DNA of 64,000 bases from Parabacteroides hominis (GCF_014287585.1 NZ_JACOOJ010000010.1:62001-126000); one strand, 5' to 3'; shown: positions 43,426 to 51,934, counted from the stretch's first letter. The notes: generated by a model not told the origin, from the sequence alone. Numbers and translations are program-made.

Positions 43426-44586
43426 ATGATGAAACAAATATCCACACGACTGTTGACTGCTTTAGGACTGTGTATGTTCTTATTCTCAGCTTGTAACAAC
43501 TCCTCCGAATTTACAGTGAAGGGAGTCGTGACAGGGGCTGACGGTCAGCTTATGTATTTAGAAAATGTCGGAATCTCGAATGTGGTGACACTCGATTCCA
43601 TCAAGTTGGCTCCCGGCGGGAAGTTCAAGTTTACGGAAAAACGTCCTGAGTATCCGGACTTTTACCGGTTGCGTCTGAATAACCAGTTGATAAACTTCGC
43701 TGTCGATTCGACCGAAACTATTTCCTTCGTCGCTGACGCCGGTACTTTCGCAACTTCCTATTCTGTGGAAGGGTCTGAAAACTCAAAAGCGATAAAGACG
43801 ATCACCTTGGCGCAATTGGATGCGAATCAGGCTATCAGCCGCCTGCGAAAGGAGTATGAAGATAAGATGATTTCAGATACGACCTATCGTACGAAGGTTT
43901 TGGCTGCTGCCGACGCTTATAAAGAAGTCGCGCGGAAATATATTTATTCGGCGCCGATGTCCACGGCAGCCTATTTTGCTTTGTTCCAGCAGATCGACGG
44001 TTTGTTGTTCTTTGATTTGTACGATAGGAATGATGTCAAAGCATACGGGGCGGTTGCAACCAGCTACGATCATACTTATCCGGAAAGCCCGCGTTCGAAA
44101 CATTTGTACAACCTGACACTGCAATCCATGAAGGTCTTGCGCGCTCAACGTCCTGTCGATTACAGCAATGTGGAGACAAAGGAGATTTCATTCCTTGATA
44201 TCGAATTGCCGGATGTTCGGGGCGAAGTGGTAAAACTGTCTACGGTTGCTCCCGGCAAGGCTGTTTTGATAAACTTTACGGCTTATCAGACAGAATGGTC
44301 GCCGGCTTTGAATATGGCATTGGGTGAATTGTACACGAAGTACCATGACCAGGGACTTGAGATTTATCAGGTATCGCTGGATAGTGATTTTCATTTCTGG
44401 AGAAACGGGGCGTCCCATTTGCCGTGGATTACTGTCCGCGACCCGCAGTCTGTTTATTCGCAGGTGGCAGGTTTGTATAATGTGAAACAACTGCCTGCTA
44501 TTTTCATCCTTGACCGTAAGGGAAACCTGGTTAAGCGTGTCGAAGACGTGAAGAAACTGGAATCGGATGTGAAAAAGGTACTTTAA
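43426..44586 (+). CDS. Thioredoxin-fold lipoprotein without the CxxC motif
   Basis: 386 aa from ATG 43426 (the next codon is also ATG). The signal peptide ends in lipobox LFSACNN. The N-terminal part (about 25-130) looks like the DUF4369 beta domain (FTVKGVVTGADGQLMYLENV), followed by a helical linker and a C-terminal TlpA/AhpC-like thioredoxin fold (from about 255: DIELPDVRGEVVKLSTVAPG, LPAIFILDRKGNLVKRV). Where the family has WCxxC after NF, this protein reads NFTAYQTEWSPALN, with no cysteine. It cannot be a thiol oxidoreductase of the usual kind. A binding or chaperone role is likely. Confidence 0.8.
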   Translation: MMKQISTRLLTALGLCMFLFSACNNSSEFTVKGVVTGADGQLMYLENVGISNVVTLDSIKLAPGGKFKFTEKRPEYPDFYRLRLNNQLINFAVDSTETISFVADAGTFATSYSVEGSENSKAIKTITLAQLDANQAISRLRKEYEDKMISDTTYRTKVLAAADAYKEVARKYIYSAPMSTAAYFALFQQIDGLLFFDLYDRNDVKAYGAVATSYDHTYPESPRSKHLYNLTLQSMKVLRAQRPVDYSNVETKEISFLDIELPDVRGEVVKLSTVAPGKAVLINFTAYQTEWSPALNMALGELYTKYHDQGLEIYQVSLDSDFHFWRNGASHLPWITVRDPQSVYSQVAGLYNVKQLPAIFILDRKGNLVKRVEDVKKLESDVKKVL

Positions 44587-44660
44587 TGTCCTGTTGCTAA
44601 CATTCAGATTTATATGTTGTAAAGCACTTTGAAAAGGTTGCTGGTTTTAAAAAGATCGTT

Positions 44661-44668
44661 TATCTTTG
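44661..44668 (+). promoter_or_regulatory. Promoter -7 box upstream of greA
   Basis: TATCTTTG, a full match, with TTG at 44638-44640 twenty bases upstream. The transcript should begin near 44675. Confidence 0.65.
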
Positions 44669-44693
44669 CAAAGTCTGAAAATACAGAAAAAAG

Positions 44694-44730
44694 GAGTTCC
44701 GGCCAAGCAGTTGGTCGGGATTCTTTTTTT
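44694..44730 (+). terminator. Terminator-like hairpin in the greA leader
   Basis: A 13-bp stem (44694-44706 with 44711-44723, three G-U pairs, 4-nt loop) followed directly by seven T. It lies between the promoter at 44661 and the greA start at 44780, so it would end most transcripts after about 55 nt unless read through. Confidence 0.7.
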
Positions 44731-44779
44731 ATTATGCAATAATCAATAATAACATTTTAAATAAATAGGAGGATTTAGT

Positions 44780-45250
44780 ATGGCAGTGAGCTATATGACG
44801 AAAGATGGTTATGATAAGATTTTAGCTGAAATCAATTATCTGGAAACCGTGAAACGTCCGGAAATATCTGCCCAGATTGCAGAGGCCCGTGACAAAGGAG
44901 ATTTGTCTGAAAATGCTGAGTATGACGCAGCAAAGGAAGCACAAGGTATTATGGAAGCAAAGCTTGCCCAGTTGAAGGGCTTGATCTCTAATGCCCGCCT
45001 GATAGACGAAACTCGTGTTCAAACAGACGAAGTTCAGATCCTTAACAAGGTGAAGATCAAGAACACCAAGAATAATGCAGTCATGACGTACACTTTGGTC
45101 TCAGATTCGGAAGCAAACCTGAAAGAAGGCAAGATTGCGGTCAGCACTCCGATTGCGCAGGGGCTGATGGGGAAAAAGGTAGGCGATATTGTGGAAATCA
45201 AAGTCCCATCCGGTATGATGAGCTTTGAAATTATGGATATATCGATTTAA
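44780..45250 (+). CDS. greA: Transcription elongation factor GreA
   Basis: 156 aa, the standard length. The N-terminal coiled coil (1-75) carries the conserved acidic tip region in ARDKGDLSENAEYDAAKEAQ; the C-terminal FKBP-like domain contains STPIAQGLMGKKVGDIVEIK. GreA enters the RNA polymerase secondary channel and stimulates cleavage of backtracked transcripts. It is co-oriented with the HIT protein gene 12 bp downstream. The leader contains a terminator hairpin, so expression may be attenuated. Confidence 0.97.
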   Translation: MAVSYMTKDGYDKILAEINYLETVKRPEISAQIAEARDKGDLSENAEYDAAKEAQGIMEAKLAQLKGLISNARLIDETRVQTDEVQILNKVKIKNTKNNAVMTYTLVSDSEANLKEGKIAVSTPIAQGLMGKKVGDIVEIKVPSGMMSFEIMDISI

Positions 45251-45262
45251 TAATATAACGTT

Positions 45263-45658
45263 ATGGCATCTATATTCAGTAGGATTGTGGCGGGTGAGAT
45301 CCCTTGCCATAAAGTTGCGGAAGACGAAGAGTTCTTCGCTTTTCTGGACATCAACCCGGTAGCTGCCGGCCATACGCTGGTGATACCGAAAAAAGAGGTC
45401 GACTATATTTTCGACATAGATGATCCTATGCTCGGACGTATGATGGCATTTGCCAAACGGGTGGCTCGTGCACAGGAAGCTGCTATTCCCTGCAAACGGG
45501 TCGGTTTGGCTGTAATGGGTCTGGAAGTCCCTCATGCGCATATTCATTTAATTCCGATCCGGAAGGAGTCGGATATGTATTTTGGCGGAAAAAAAATGGA
45601 GGTTACCCAGGACGTGCTCGCAGACACCGCTGCACGGATAAGAAATGCCTTTAAATAA
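45263..45658 (+). CDS. HIT-family nucleotide hydrolase
   Basis: 131 aa. It carries the histidine triad in VPHAHIHLIPI near residue 95 and the N-terminal FSRIVAGEIPCHKVAEDEEF of Hint/HinT proteins. Such proteins hydrolyse adenosine 5'-phosphoramidates or related nucleotides in the cytoplasm. It forms an operon with greA (12-bp spacing), an arrangement I regard as usual in Bacteroidales. Substrate in vivo unknown. Confidence 0.95.
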   Translation: MASIFSRIVAGEIPCHKVAEDEEFFAFLDINPVAAGHTLVIPKKEVDYIFDIDDPMLGRMMAFAKRVARAQEAAIPCKRVGLAVMGLEVPHAHIHLIPIRKESDMYFGGKKMEVTQDVLADTAARIRNAFK

Positions 45659-45693
45659 ATGATGTAAAGTCTTTTTGATATAAAAACTTTATG

Positions 45694-45753
45694 TATATTT
45701 GTAACCGCTTCTTCCTCTGTATGACAATATTGAGAGGGAAGAAGCGGTTTTTT
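45694..45753 (+). ncRNA. Promoter followed at once by a terminator hairpin
   Basis: TATATTTG (45694-45701) is directly followed by a 16-bp stem, AACCGCTTCTTCCTCT (45703) with its complement ending 45749 (one bulged G), and six T. It could simply be the terminator of greA-HIT. If the promoter match is real it would make a ~45-nt RNA that is almost only a hairpin. Both readings are possible. Confidence 0.45.
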
Positions 45754-45800
45754 GGTAAAGATTCATTAGTGGTTTTTACTCATAAATTTGTTAACCTTAG

Positions 45801-45839
45801 AAGAAAGGCCCTCCTTGTGAAAGGACGGCCTTCTTTTTT
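45801..45839. terminator. Second terminator, possibly bidirectional
   Basis: AAGGCC-TCCTT pairs with AAGGA-GGCCTT over a 3-nt loop with T-rich ends. It lies 31 bp past the stop of the minus-strand GIN-domain gene and downstream of greA-HIT, so it can serve both. Confidence 0.7.
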
Positions 45840-45869
45840 AAACACACAATCATCGTTATACGCAATTTC

Positions 45870-46601
45870 TTAATCTACTTTGGTTATGGAACCGCTCCCG
45901 ACAATGCTCTTTTCCTTTATCTCCGGATTCCCTTTGTACCGGATAGTTCCGCTTCCGGCCATTTTGGTGGATATTGCTTTATTTACGGTAATCTCGATAT
46001 GGGTACTGCCGGCGGCCTTGCAATTAAGTTTTTCGGTTTCCAGGTCGAACGCTTTGATTTTGCAGCTACCGGCATTTTTCATGTTCATATTTTCTGTTTT
46101 ACCGCTTAGATAGACCGTTCCGCTACCAGCAATTTCGCAATCTAAGCGAGTGATAGTGATAGAATCGGCTCTTATGGTTCCTCCTCCTGCAAATTTAATT
46201 TCCAGTTTGTCGCCGGTGATACCTTTGCCTAAGTCGCAATTGCCTCCGCCTGCCATTTTAAACTTTTTCAGGGCGGTCGAGTTGGTTGTCACAATAAGGC
46301 GGGTAGGGTTGATGCCGGTATGCCTGTTTTTGGGGCGAACGACCAATTCTTTGCTATTGGAATTGATTTCCAGGATATCCATGATATTCTGGTCTGTTTC
46401 AACTTTCAAATAGGGGGCGTCGTCCGATTGCATATACTTGAGGTCGATGTTTTCTCCCTCGATTTGTATCTCATCGTAATCCCCTATCGGGATTTCCTTG
46501 CTTACGACATTGCCGTCTCCGGAAACTTTGTTTATATGGCAGGAGCATAAAAGCCCTGCCATGAGCGTGAATGCCAGTATAAATGAATATGACTGTTTCA
46601 T
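45870..46601 (-). CDS. Head-GIN domain (DUF2807) lipoprotein
   Basis: 243 aa. The signal peptide ends in lipobox LLCSCHI. The mature part is a DUF2807 beta-helix or roll (YDEIQIEGENIDLKYM, LKKFKMAGGGNCDLGKGITG, LDCEIAGSGTVYLSGKT, KMAGSGTIRYKGNPEIKEKS) with the repeated AGGG/AGSG turns of this family. The biochemical role is unknown. It follows the PspC-domain gene by 19 bp and is the third gene of a PadR-controlled operon. Confidence 0.9.
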   Translation of the reverse strand: MKQSYSFILAFTLMAGLLCSCHINKVSGDGNVVSKEIPIGDYDEIQIEGENIDLKYMQSDDAPYLKVETDQNIMDILEINSNSKELVVRPKNRHTGINPTRLIVTTNSTALKKFKMAGGGNCDLGKGITGDKLEIKFAGGGTIRADSITITRLDCEIAGSGTVYLSGKTENMNMKNAGSCKIKAFDLETEKLNCKAAGSTHIEITVNKAISTKMAGSGTIRYKGNPEIKEKSIVGSGSITKVD

Positions 46602-46620
46602 AATCGTACTGTTTAATGGA

Positions 46621-47712
46621 TTATATATTGAAAAAATTATACCAGGGCAATGTGCTCCATCCGTTTATTCCGGTCTGATAGAAGTAGATGATGCATAGTA
46701 CCACGGATACTAACCATAAGATCAGCAGCGTCCATTTTGCCGTGTTGGGCAATGGCTTTGCTTTGAACAACTGCATGCAGATTGCATATACCAGGGCAAA
46801 GATAGGGATGCCGATCAGCAGGATGAAACCGATACATCCCATGATGGCCAATGGAATAGGCGCTCCCGCTATCAGATCGGCTCCGAATGGCGACAATTGA
46901 TATAGGAAGCCTGTACCTCCGGCAATAAGGGCAAAGGTGACGACAACCAATATAAAGGCAACAAGCAATAATGGCGGCAGCAGAATGATCCCGATCAGTA
47001 TGGCCAGGAATTTGAGGATGAAACCTACCACGCCGACAAACAAGTCTGCTAATTTTTGCAGAAAGCTTCTCGGCTTGTCGGAACTCATATAATCATTTAC
47101 ATTATTGCTAACCTTCTCGAAACCGTCCGTAACCGTTTTGCCTATGTTTTCGAGGGTGACACTTTGTCCGCGCATCATCAGCTTGTCGGCTGCGGTCCGT
47201 GCCAATGGCATTACCAGCCATAATATAAGGTACAGGATGATGATCGGTGCATAAGGAATGAAAAGCAGGATAATCATGGCAAGGCGTACGGCCGTCACAT
47301 CCCATCCCATATAAGCGGCGATACCGCCGGCTACACCTCCCAATACCCGGTTATCCGGATCGCGCATCAGCTTTTTCGGACCTCTGGGGATTTCTTCTTC
47401 CTGGAAGGCGTGCGTTTTGGCTTCTTCCTTATATTCTTTTTCTTCTTCACCTTCGAACAATTCTTCCGGCTTGCCCATGCGCTTGATCACTTCTTCGACA
47501 TGCTCGATCGTGATCACTTCATGGCCCAGCCGAACCCGTTCGTTGAACAGTTCGGAGATACGCATTTCAAAATCGTTCATAATTTCTTCCGAACCCTCTT
47601 CTTTGCGGAAGTGGATGCGGAGGTTTGCCAGATATTTATCGAGCAGTTGATATGCATCTTCGTCAATGTGGAAAACCGTTCCTCCCAAATTAACTGTCAG
47701 TGTCTTCTTCAT
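46621..47712 (-). CDS. PspC-domain membrane protein
   Basis: 363 aa. The N-terminal ~100 residues are soluble and charged. The PspC domain follows (RDPDNRVLGGVAGGIAAYMG, then AMIILLFIPYAPIIILYLIL), then an amphipathic stretch and further membrane segments in the C-terminal half, about six in total. PspC proteins sense or answer envelope stress. In Bacteroidetes they often pair with PadR regulators and GIN-domain proteins, as here: PadR lies 12 bp upstream, GIN 19 bp downstream. No PspA is present, so the classical Psp pathway is not implied. Confidence 0.92.
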   Translation of the reverse strand: MKKTLTVNLGGTVFHIDEDAYQLLDKYLANLRIHFRKEEGSEEIMNDFEMRISELFNERVRLGHEVITIEHVEEVIKRMGKPEELFEGEEEKEYKEEAKTHAFQEEEIPRGPKKLMRDPDNRVLGGVAGGIAAYMGWDVTAVRLAMIILLFIPYAPIIILYLILWLVMPLARTAADKLMMRGQSVTLENIGKTVTDGFEKVSNNVNDYMSSDKPRSFLQKLADLFVGVVGFILKFLAILIGIILLPPLLLVAFILVVVTFALIAGGTGFLYQLSPFGADLIAGAPIPLAIMGCIGFILLIGIPIFALVYAICMQLFKAKPLPNTAKWTLLILWLVSVVLCIIYFYQTGINGWSTLPWYNFFNI

Positions 47713-47724
47713 TGTTTTCTGATT

Positions 47725-48051
47725 TTAATTGTTTCTGATGTGGTTTATTGTATCGTTCAGTTCCTGCCAGGATGTTTCCAGTTCCCCAAGGAATTCTTCT
47801 CCCTTCGGGGTGAGCTGGTAATACTTGCGAGGCGGTCCTTGAGTAGATTCTATCCACTGGTAACTTAACAGTTCGCTGTTCTTTAATCTTGTCAACAGAG
47901 GATATAGGGTCCCTTCCACTACGATCAATTTAGCTTCCTGTAACTTCTGGATAATGTCAGAGGTATACGCCGGCTCTTTTTTGAGGAGCAATAGGATACA
48001 ATATTCCAATGTCCCCTTTCTCATTTGTGATTTTACGTTCTCTGCATTCAT
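47725..48051 (-). CDS. PadR-family transcriptional regulator
   Basis: 108 aa. A winged helix-turn-helix (LEYCILLLLKKEPAYTSDII, then GTLYPLLTRLKNSELLSYQW and RKYYQLTPKGEEFL) and a short C-terminal helix for dimerisation, the compact PadR subfamily 2 layout. It is the first gene of the PadR-PspC-GIN operon. A 9-bp inverted repeat at 48078-48106 overlaps the -33 region of its own promoter, so self-repression is likely, as is common in this family. Confidence 0.93.
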   Translation of the reverse strand: MNAENVKSQMRKGTLEYCILLLLKKEPAYTSDIIQKLQEAKLIVVEGTLYPLLTRLKNSELLSYQWIESTQGPPRKYYQLTPKGEEFLGELETSWQELNDTINHIRNN

Positions 48052-48070
48052 TTTATTTTGTTTTACGCTA

Positions 48071-48106
48071 CAAATATATGTATTGCCTATGTACTATGCA
48101 ATACAT
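48071..48106 (-). promoter_or_regulatory. PadR operon promoter with overlapping operator
   Basis: The -7 box TATATTTG lies on the minus strand at 48071-48078. ATGTATTGC (48078-48086) and GCAATACAT (48098-48106) form a perfect 9-bp inverted repeat with an 11-bp spacer, covering the region between the -7 and -33 boxes. Its ATGT...ACAT ends match the usual PadR site pattern. Confidence 0.65.
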
Positions 48107-48204
48107 ACTACTATGTTTATCCTAAATTAACATTAATATTGCACAAATCGGACGTTTTTGTGTAAAAAATAGGCTAATCTCATGACAAATAGAATAGAAA
48201 ACTG

Positions 48205-48212
48205 TACTTTTG
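48205..48212 (+). promoter_or_regulatory. Promoter -7 box for the acyl-CoA synthetase
   Basis: TACTTTTG, a full match 25 bp before the start at 48238. Confidence 0.6.
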
Positions 48213-48237
48213 CACCATCAATTCAAAACAAAGAATT

Positions 48238-50058
48238 ATGATTTACTACCATTATGCCGAATTGGTTCATCGACAGGCAGAAAAATATGGTTCCCGTACT
48301 GCATTGAAACATCGTGATAATGCAACCGGGAAATGGTTAAAAATATCTTGGAAGGAATTCTCTGAAAAAGTGATGCTTACGGCTAAGGCAATGGCCGAAT
48401 TCGGGATAGGAGTACAGGAGAATATCGGGGTTTATTCGCAGAATATGCCACAATGCTTTTATACGGATTTCGGAGCATACGCGAACCGTGTGGTTTCTAT
48501 TCCGATGTACGCGACAAATTCTCCGGGACAGATCGAGTATATAATCAATGATGCCCATATACATACTTTGTTTGTCGGCGAACAGTTGCAGTATAATAAT
48601 GCATTCAAGGTGCAGAAAGATTCTCAATACCTGAAGCGCCTGGTTGTGTTTGATCCGGCTGTCAAGTTGAACCCGGAAGACAAGGCTTCGATTTATTTTG
48701 ACGATTTCCTGCGGCTGGGCGATAATGCGCATGCCGAGACAACGGTAAAGATCCGCATGAACGAAGCGGTCCCGGAAGACCTGGCTACCATTATATATAC
48801 TTCCGGGACGACCGGCGAGTCGAAAGGGGTGATGCTCCCTCATTCCAGTTATCTGGAAGCCATGCGTATCCATGACATCCGTCTCCCGATGGTAACGGAT
48901 AAGGACCTTTCCATGTGCTTCCTGCCGCTGACTCATATTTTTGAAAAGGCGTGGTCTTACTATTGCCTGCATAAGGGAGTGGTGATTGCGATCAATCAAG
49001 ATCCTAAAATGATCCAGAAGACATTGCCGGAGGTACATCCTACATTGATGTGCAACGTCCCTCGTTTCTGGGAGAAGGTATATTCCGGTGTGCACGAAAA
49101 GATCAACTCGTCGTCTCCCGCCATGAAGAAAATATTTTTGGATGCTATCGAAACCGGACGCAAGTATAACCTGGAATATAAGAATAAAGGCATCCCGGCT
49201 CCTTGCGGGTTGAAGCTGAAGTTCGGAATGTATAATAAGACCGTTTTCAATTTGCTGAAACGGGTGTTAGGGATCGAACGCGGCCGTTTTTTCCCGGTGG
49301 CCGGTGCGCCGCTTTCGGATACGGTCAATGAGTTTTTGCAGTCTGTCAATATCCCTATTGTGTATGGTTACGGTTTGAGCGAGACGACGGCGACCGTCTG
49401 TTTCTATCCTGAAATCGGATTTCAGTTCGGTTCGATCGGGGAAGTCATGCCGGATGTACAGGTACGGATCGATCCGGAGAATAGCGAGATCCTGGTAAAA
49501 GGCAAGACTGTGATGTCCGGTTACTATAATAAACCGGCTGAGAATGAGAAGGCGTTTACAGAAGACGGCTACTTCCGCACGGGAGATGCCGGGCGTATGG
49601 AAGGGAACACGTTGTTCTTTACCGAACGTATCAAAGACTTGTATAAAACGTCGAATGGCAAATACATCGCTCCGCAAGCGATTGAAATGGTTATGAGCGG
49701 TGACCAATATATCGAACAGATTGCTGTTATCGGTGACCAGCGTAAGTTTGTCAGTGCGTTGATCGTTCCCGCTTATCCGTTACTGGAAAAATATGCCGAA
49801 GAAAAGGGACTATCTGCCGGTAGCCGGGAAGAGCTTGTCCGGAATAAGGAAATCCTTCGCCTGATCGAGACACATATAGAGGAAAACCAGAAGAACCTGG
49901 CTTCTTATGAGAAGATCAAGCGTTTCACCTTGTTGCCTGAACCTTTTGCGATGGGGTGCGAACTGACGGATACGCTCAAGCTCCGCCGTTCTGTTATTTT
50001 GAAGAAATACGCGGATTCAATCGAAAAGATGTATGAAGAAGTTTCGACTCCTTCCTGA
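48238..50058 (+). CDS. Long-chain fatty acid-CoA ligase (AMP-binding)
   Basis: 606 aa, the usual length of FadD15-like enzymes. Activates long-chain fatty acids through an acyl-AMP intermediate in the cytoplasm or at the inner membrane. ATP/AMP motifs: TIIYTSGTTGESKGVMLPH (P-loop, about residue 185), YGYGLSETTAT, and DGYFRTGDAGRM, then the C-terminal domain lysine region LKLRRSVILKKY. A single gene with its own -7 box and a perfect terminator at 50085. Chain-length specificity cannot be read. Confidence 0.95.
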   Translation: MIYYHYAELVHRQAEKYGSRTALKHRDNATGKWLKISWKEFSEKVMLTAKAMAEFGIGVQENIGVYSQNMPQCFYTDFGAYANRVVSIPMYATNSPGQIEYIINDAHIHTLFVGEQLQYNNAFKVQKDSQYLKRLVVFDPAVKLNPEDKASIYFDDFLRLGDNAHAETTVKIRMNEAVPEDLATIIYTSGTTGESKGVMLPHSSYLEAMRIHDIRLPMVTDKDLSMCFLPLTHIFEKAWSYYCLHKGVVIAINQDPKMIQKTLPEVHPTLMCNVPRFWEKVYSGVHEKINSSSPAMKKIFLDAIETGRKYNLEYKNKGIPAPCGLKLKFGMYNKTVFNLLKRVLGIERGRFFPVAGAPLSDTVNEFLQSVNIPIVYGYGLSETTATVCFYPEIGFQFGSIGEVMPDVQVRIDPENSEILVKGKTVMSGYYNKPAENEKAFTEDGYFRTGDAGRMEGNTLFFTERIKDLYKTSNGKYIAPQAIEMVMSGDQYIEQIAVIGDQRKFVSALIVPAYPLLEKYAEEKGLSAGSREELVRNKEILRLIETHIEENQKNLASYEKIKRFTLLPEPFAMGCELTDTLKLRRSVILKKYADSIEKMYEEVSTPS

Positions 50059-50084
50059 TCATCCTTGGGAAGCGTGGCGATAAC

Positions 50085-50122
50085 AAAAGCCCGACGGGAA
50101 ATAAACTCCCCGTCGGGCTTTT
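50085..50122 (+). terminator. Terminator after the acyl-CoA synthetase
   Basis: A perfect 14-bp stem, AAAAGCCCGACGGG with CCCGTCGGGCTTTT, 10-nt loop, with terminal T-run. Confidence 0.9.
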
Positions 50123-50266
50123 GTCATTTCGGTAGAAAAAAGAGGAGTCTTGTGAGCAAATAGAAACGTTAAAAAATATTACTATTGCGGCTGATTCCGA
50201 ATACATGCGGTAGAAATCCGATTTAGATGGGGTAGTAGTGACATTTTGATAGTCAGGAAAATTGAG

Positions 50267-50274
50267 TATCTTTG
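50267..50274 (+). promoter_or_regulatory. Promoter -7 box for prfB
   Basis: TATCTTTG, a full match, with TTG at 50246-50248, 18 bp upstream. 28 bp to the start codon. Confidence 0.65.
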
Positions 50275-50302
50275 CCGGACAAATTTAAAAACAAGAATTT
50301 TT

Positions 50303-51428
50303 ATGATCACATCAGACCAACTACACAATGTGTTGGAGCGCGAGCAAGCGCTGAGGGGGTATCTTTGACATAGATGGTAAGACCATCCAGTTAGAAGAAG
50401 AAGAGTTGCGCACTCATGATCCCGGTTTCTGGGAAGATGCCAAACGGGCAGAAGTCCAGATGAAGAAAGTAAAAGAACTGAAAAAGTGGATCGAACTTTA
50501 CAACGAGGTTCATGCTGCAGCGGAAGAATTGCAGTTGGCTTATGATTATGTAAAAGAAGGGATCGTCAGCGAAGAAGAAGTTGATGAGGCTTATGGCAAA
50601 GCCATCCAGTTGGTGGAAAGCCTGGAATTCCGCAATATGTTGCGCCAGGAAGCCGACCAGATGAGTTGTGTGCTGAAGATCAACTCCGGTGCCGGCGGTA
50701 CGGAAAGCCAGGACTGGGCTTCCATGTTGCTCCGTATGTATACGCGTTGGGCGGAGTCGAACGGATATAAGATTTCCGTCGCCAACTACCAGGAAGGAGA
50801 TGAGGCCGGTATTAAGACGGCGACTCTCAACATCGAGGGCGACTATGCTTACGGGTATTTGAAGGGCGAAAACGGCGTGCATCGTCTGGTTCGTGTCTCT
50901 CCTTATAATGCACAAGGCAAGCGAATGACTTCATTTGCTTCTGTCTTTGTAACCCCGCTGGTCGACGATACGATCGAGGTGAAGATCGATCAGGCTGCCA
51001 TCTCCTGGGATACGTTCCGTTCGGGAGGGGCCGGTGGGCAGAATGTGAACAAGGTGGAATCCGGCGTACGTCTGCGCTATCAGTTTAAAGATCCTTACAC
51101 GGGCGAGGAAGAAGAAATCCTGATCGAGAATACGGAAACCCGCGACCAACCCAAGAACCGCGAGAACGCGATGCGACAGTTGCGCTCGATCTTGTACGAT
51201 AAGGAATTGCAACATCGTATGGAAGAACAGGCGAAGGTGGAAGCCGGGAAGAAGAAGATCGAATGGGGTTCCCAGATCCGTAGCTACGTGTTCGACGACC
51301 GCCGTGTGAAAGATCATCGGACGAACTATCAGACATCCGACGTCAACGGTGTGATGGATGGTAAAATCGATGATTTCATCAAGGCTTACCTGATGGAGTT
51401 CGGTGCAGAGGAATCTGCTGAAAAGTAA
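50303..51428 (+). CDS. prfB: Peptide chain release factor 2, with programmed +1 frameshift
   Basis: 374 aa, made by joining 50303-50365 to 50367-51428. The first 21 codons run MITSDQLHNVLEREQALRGY-L to an in-frame UGA at 50366-50368. The site AGGGGGTATCTTTGAC contains the internal Shine-Dalgarno AGGGGG three bases before CTT and the slip CTT-TGA-C, the same arrangement as in E. coli prfB. RF2 reads UGA itself, so low RF2 favours the shift: autoregulation. The catalytic GGQ lies in RSGGAGGQNVNK. The stop-recognition loop reads SPY rather than the textbook SPF. A continuous reading frame begins only at 50406, so naive calling misses the first ~35 residues. Confidence 0.97.
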
Positions 51429-51505
51429 GTTTTCTACATTAACATTTGCATATCTCGATTATAAATCGTAATATTGCACCCGATTTCAGAGCCACGCTCT
51501 GAACA

Positions 51506-51579
51506 GGTCCTATAGCTCAGTTGGTTAGAGCACCTGACTCATAATCAGGGAGTCCTTGGTTCAAGCCCAAGTGGGACCA
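51506..51579 (+). tRNA. tRNA with CAU anticodon (elongator Met or Ile2)
   Basis: 74 nt. Acceptor GGTCCTA pairs with TGGGACC (one G-U), the D arm holds AGCTCAGTTGGTTAGAGC, the anticodon loop CTCATAA has CAT at 51540-51542, and the T loop reads GGTTCAAGCC. CCA is not encoded. A CAU anticodon fits Met or lysidine-modified Ile2; C1-G72 mispairing of initiator tRNA is absent, so it is not the initiator. Confidence 0.93.
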
Positions 51580-51600
51580 CTTTTAATAATGGTTTACAAA

Positions 51601-51635
51601 AGGAGATTGCCTATAGCAGGCGGTCTCCTTTTTTT
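51601..51635 (+). terminator. Terminator after the tRNA
   Basis: AGGAGA pairs with TCTCCT, with an inner CCT/AGG pair, followed by seven T. Between it and 51790 no gene is seen. Confidence 0.8.
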
Positions 51636-51791
51636 ATTTTGCAGATGTTCAGTTGTTTATGTTGTTCTCCGGAATAAGTGTTTTAACGAATTATTGGTTG
51701 TGGATGTAGGTAATTAGCATAAATGTAGGTAAGAAGATGGCGACTTATCGGATTTATCAAAAGGGGGAAAACGCCAAGGCTCTTATGTAGG

Positions 51792-51860
51792 AACATTATA
51801 ATAAAATAATAATATTATAATGTTATTATTATGTTCTTCCCGGAGTTAGTCGTATATTTG
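51792..51860 (+). promoter_or_regulatory. mazEF promoter with upstream operator
   Basis: AACATTATAAT (51792-51802) and ATTATAATGTT (51814-51824) form a perfect 11-bp inverted repeat with an 11-bp spacer. It is followed by the -7 box TATATTTG (51853-51860). The site overlaps the -33 region, as expected for binding by the MazE antitoxin or the MazEF complex. Confidence 0.65.
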
Positions 51861-51934
51861 CGGTGTAATACCATATCCCTGTAAAAAGTGATATGATAAA
51901 TGTAATAATAAACTAACACACGGAGGTTTGAAAG

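Noticed and set aside
50406..51428. prfB as an uninterrupted gene starting at about 50406
   Set aside because: The first residues of RF2 are encoded upstream in another frame, joined by the classic +1 frameshift at 50363-50369.
51506..51579. Initiator tRNA-fMet
   Set aside because: The first base pair of the acceptor stem is a normal G-C pair, whereas initiator tRNAs have a mismatch there.
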